Assembly: GCA_016711505.1 (NCBI GenBank) | Contig: JADJSV010000018.1 | Coordinates: 386,082 to 450,081, forward strand | Source of the DNA: Bacteroidota bacterium | GTDB taxonomy: Bacteria; Bacteroidota; Bacteroidia; AKYH767-A; 2013-40CM-41-45 | Direction: 5' to 3' | Length of the DNA stretch: 64,000 bases | Part shown: positions 61,576-64,000 of the stretch, piece after piece | How positions within the stretch are numbered: the stretch's first letter is position 1 | Layout: each line of letters begins with the position of its first letter | Notes under the pieces: generated by a model | The model's input: the letters and a program-made list of their open reading frames with translations, nothing else | The model's database searches: none | Told to the model about the DNA's origin: nothing | Position numbers and translations under genes: made by a program

Positions 61576-62292
61576 TTAGATATTCAAAATGAAATTCATA
61601 AATGTAGATGATAAATTTATCATTAACTCAATTTCATGCTTGTTGACATTGTCGTCATGTTTTATATAATTATTTTGATATTTAACAAAGTAATCTTGAA
61701 GAGTCACAAACATATTTATTACTTCCGTTGAAACATTTTTATTCTTTAAGTACTTTCCTAGCTCATCTTTTTGTTTCTCTAGAGATTTTTCATTTTTTAA
61801 TATGTCCTTTAAGAGGACTTCCATTGATAATCTTAAATCATCAAGTAAATTACGTTGATAACTTGCTTGATTTAGCTTATCTAGGGCGGAAATATATATT
61901 TTAGAAGTTTTTGGATGTGTTTCTAAATTCACAAGATTCTGTTTAATTAAATTTGAGTTTATGTTTGGTCTAAGTATAGAAAATTCATTGGATGGATTCA
62001 ACCGTCTGATTTCTTGTTCGGTAAAAAACTTTACATTTTCAAAGTAAACATTTATGTTACAATTTTCTGGGTCGTTAACATGTTTACACTTTTTATTATG
62101 AGCAGTCAACAAGTCTTCAATATTTGTCAACGTTCTGTAGAGAAAAATTAGCTTATCTACATTTTCATCATAGTTATAGAGTTTGCTTTCTAATTCATTC
62201 TTAACTTTTAGGTGATAATCTGGTTTAAAATCATATTCAAGAATACGTCTAAAATTGTCTGCTTCTTTTTTAATTAGTAATTCAGTATCCAT
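61576..62292 (-). CDS. Helical protein of unknown function, flanked by the two IS copies
   Basis: 238 residues, soluble and charged, mostly helical. Recognisable stretches: DFKPDYHLKVKNELESKLY, NKKCKHVNDPENC, and a C-terminal part LLDDLRLSMEVLLKDILKNE ... YFVKYQNNYIKHDDNVNKHE. This end resembles unnamed proteins, some of abortive-infection type with HEPN-like helices, but the HEPN catalytic R-x4-6-H is not evident. A cassette-like single gene between sites AA and BB. Confidence 0.6.
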   Translation of the reverse strand: MDTELLIKKEADNFRRILEYDFKPDYHLKVKNELESKLYNYDENVDKLIFLYRTLTNIEDLLTAHNKKCKHVNDPENCNINVYFENVKFFTEQEIRRLNPSNEFSILRPNINSNLIKQNLVNLETHPKTSKIYISALDKLNQASYQRNLLDDLRLSMEVLLKDILKNEKSLEKQKDELGKYLKNKNVSTEVINMFVTLQDYFVKYQNNYIKHDDNVNKHEIELMINLSSTFMNFILNI

Positions 62293-62347
62293 GTAAGGTT
62301 AATTGAATGTTTTGAAATAGGTTCCATCAGTTGCGGCTAACATTGCT

Positions 62348-62426
62348 GGTAACGTTTAGCATTGCCGAAGCATTATTTTTTACCGAAATATAAAAATAAA
62401 AAGAGTCAAAAAATAATGTTTTGGCA
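62348..62426 (-). repeat. attC-like site BB (type 1), interrupted by the second IS
   Basis: GGTAACGTTTAGCATTGCC ... AATAATGTTTTGGCA, then the IS. The other arm begins ATG at 63998 and continues past the window. The break point is identical to that in site AA. Confidence 0.85.
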
Positions 62427-62516
62427 AGCACCCATGTAAAAGCAGTAAGTCGTGTTCCATCTAAAATAATGTAGTACAAATTAATTAATAAATTGTCTAC
62501 CCAAATACGATAAGAT

Positions 62517-63604
62517 ATGGCAACACAACCTACTGTTCTTCCAAAGCTATACATTGGCATGGACATTCACAAAAAAAGTTGGTCTGTACATCTTCGGACA
62601 GATATATCAGATCACAAAACAATTACAATTCCTTCCAGCAATGACGTTCTTTATCATTACGTTCAAACTAATTTTCCGGAGCATGAAGTGTCATTGGTTT
62701 ATGAAGCGGGCTGCTGCGGTTTTACGGCTTCCCGGTATTTTTTAAATCTGGGATGGAATGTTTTGGTCGTCAATCCGGCTGATGTGCCTAGAACTGACAA
62801 ACAAAGTCACCAGAAAACCGATGTGCTCGATTGTCGGAACTTAGCAAAGCAACTTCAGTCCGGTCATTTGCGAGGAATCTATATTCCGGATCAAAAACAA
62901 GATTATTTGAAAAGTTTAGTACGGCAACGAGCAGAAACTACTCGGCAACTCCGCAAGATAAAATGTAGCATCAAAGCGTTATTACTTTATCATGGAATTG
63001 AAATACCAAAAGAGTTCGACAATCCAAATTGGTCCAAAGCATTTTATAGAATGGATTGAAAATATTCCATGGCAGGAACCGGTAGGAAAATTATGTATGG
63101 AGAGTAAGATTCGATTATTGAAAGTAATTTATCAGGAATATTTAGAATTGGCCAATCAACTACGATCCTATTGCAGAAAAAAATCACAAGAAGGATTATT
63201 ATTTATTAAAAAGTATTCCTGGGGTTGGGGGATATTTATCATCGGTTGTTCTTGCTGAAGTAGGAGATCTGAGGCGATTCAATAAAGAAACACAATTTGC
63301 ATCTTTCGTAGGGTTGGTTCCAAATATTCGAAATTCCGGGATGACTGAGAATGTTTTTGGAGTAACTCCAAGATGCAGAGATCTTCTGAGGAGTTATATC
63401 ATAGAAAGTGCTTGGGTAGCCCTGCGTTTGGATCCTGAAATACAAACTTATTATCGAAAACACCAAGGCAAGAATCCAAAGAGTATCATCATAAAAATTG
63501 CAAGAAAATTATTAAACAGAATGTTGTCAGTAATAAAAAAGGAAACACCTTATCAAAAAAACTATTCAAAAGAAATAAAGCAGACTACAAAACACCGCAG
63601 GTAA
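62517..63604 (+). pseudogene. IS110-family transposase, copy 2 (two homopolymer breaks)
   Basis: Here the N-terminus is in frame (MDIHKKSWSVHL, LVYEAGCCGFTASRYFLN) up to WSKAF, where four T replace three (about 63041). A further extra A lies near 63180. The C-terminus (YYRKHQGKNPKSIIIK and on to KHRR) is the likely true end. The breaks differ from those in copy 1, which is why the consensus is open. Confidence 0.8.
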
Positions 63605-63749
63605 TTCCTCCAAAAGGAAGTTACAAAGGCAAGCCTGTAGCTGCTTTTTAAAAAACTAAATCATCATGAAGCTCAAAACAAAATAAGAATAGACTACAAA
63701 ACGGGGCTGGTGATCAGAACAACTGTACTGAGTCACACCGCTAAGCAGG

Positions 63750-63930
63750 TAGCTATTTTATAATCATTCAAACCATACGGGTGCTGGTAGCGGCCGGATA
63801 TAAAATAGTCGGACTACACATAGGAGACTGAGCGAAATGATTAAAATAAAAATGGTGCATTGAAACGTGTAAAACTTTCGATCGCGCAATCCTGCGCCTA
63901 GTTTTTCACATTTCAACACACCTAATAATA
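63750..63930 (+). ncRNA. Candidate bridge-RNA region, copy 2
   Basis: Same elements as in copy 1: GGGTGCT at 63779-63785, ACATAGG at 63818-63824, then the hairpin (one substitution, GAAACGTG for GAAATGTG). The conservation of loops with drift elsewhere in the element is consistent with function but rests on two copies. Confidence 0.5.
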
Positions 63931-64000
63931 AATTATATTTAAAATGAATTAAAAATCTTATTTTTGTTTTTGGAACTAGATGACTGCTTTACATAGGATG

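Larger units (their letters stand above)
62427..63997 (+). mobile_element. IS110-family (IS1111-like) element, copy 2
   Basis: About 1571 bp, the same ends as copy 1 (AGCACCC-ATGTAAAAGCAG at the left; ACTGCTTTACAT-AGG at the right). The two copies are direct repeats about 2.46 kb apart and differ mainly in lengths of short runs. The element occupies the same position in its attC-like host. Confidence 0.88.

Noticed and set aside
37310..62440. Regular repeats as a CRISPR array
   Set aside because: Units are 90-200 bp palindromes separated by whole genes, not 25-40 bp repeats with short unique spacers, and no cas gene is present.
24517..62440. Palindromes as REP/BIME elements moved by a RAYT transposase
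   Set aside because: No Y1 (RAYT) transposase is in the window, and the strict position 3' of genes, common orientation and GTTA core fit attC better. Not fully excluded for the isolated copies.
59969..63997. Composite transposon made of two IS copies plus cargo
   Set aside because: IS110-family elements move singly through circular forms, and each copy has its own attC-like target, so two independent insertions explain the layout.
1..64000. Integron integrase or other tyrosine recombinase in the window
   Set aside because: No reading frame shows the R..HxxR..Y pattern with recombinase context; only the IS110-family transposases are present.

Overview
The window comes from a Bacteroidota genome, probably a free-living Chitinophagales/Cytophagales-like lineage. 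The evidence is low GC, at least eight secreted proteins or fragments ending in a T9SS type A sorting domain (YPNP...GIYF), many Bacteroidota-typical families, and nearly all accessory genes on one strand. No rRNA, tRNA or CRISPR array was seen.

Layout. 1-17 kb is a chromosome-like segment: PhoD phosphatase, T9SS-exported proteins, a class C beta-lactamase-fold hydrolase, an amidohydrolase fused to an Omp85-type barrel, alpha/beta hydrolase, CPBP protease, AI-2E-family permease, a DHFR-fold/Arr pair, and a c-type cytochrome beside an FG-GAP/UnbV protein. 17.4-24.3 kb is one minus-strand unit built around NO/O2 chemistry: an Rrf2 (NsrR-like) Fe-S regulator, a CcoN-like haem-copper subunit, a CcoO-CcoP-like dihaem cytochrome, small membrane proteins, a group III truncated haemoglobin, a cupin, a RIC/ScdA Fe-S repair protein and a broken hemerythrin gene.

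24.5-62.4 kb is the most unusual part: about 25 imperfect palindromes of 90-200 bp, nearly all in one orientation, each directly 3' of a minus-strand gene or small gene group, with the next gene starting shortly after. They have the layout of integron attC sites: outer TAAC/GTTA boxes, a 3-5 nt spacer, inner complementary arms and a variable centre. Several stop codons (TAA) lie inside the outer box. The genes are classic cassette content (GNAT, VOC, DinB, SRPBCC, MepB, DUFs, secreted unknowns). No integrase is in the window. Gene-sense orientation puts it, if present, beyond 64 kb; degenerate sites at 4.5, 13.5, 24.5 and 31 kb suggest the old end is on the left. I therefore read this as a large integron-like array (or CALIN) in a Bacteroidota.

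Two near-identical IS110-family (IS1111-like) elements sit at exactly the same place inside two of these sites. The inferred empty target (TTTTGGCA^ATGCGGTGTTAG) is the arm of the intact sites, the element has 7- and 3-nt tails outside its inverted repeats, and three other sites carry pieces of the IS ends, as if scarred by earlier insertions. The region downstream of the transposase holds short matches to both IS ends and the target, as expected for a bridge RNA.

Many genes, including both IS copies, carry single-base homopolymer indels. Because the two IS copies are broken at different runs, sequencing error is at least as likely as decay, so genes called broken here may be intact in the organism.
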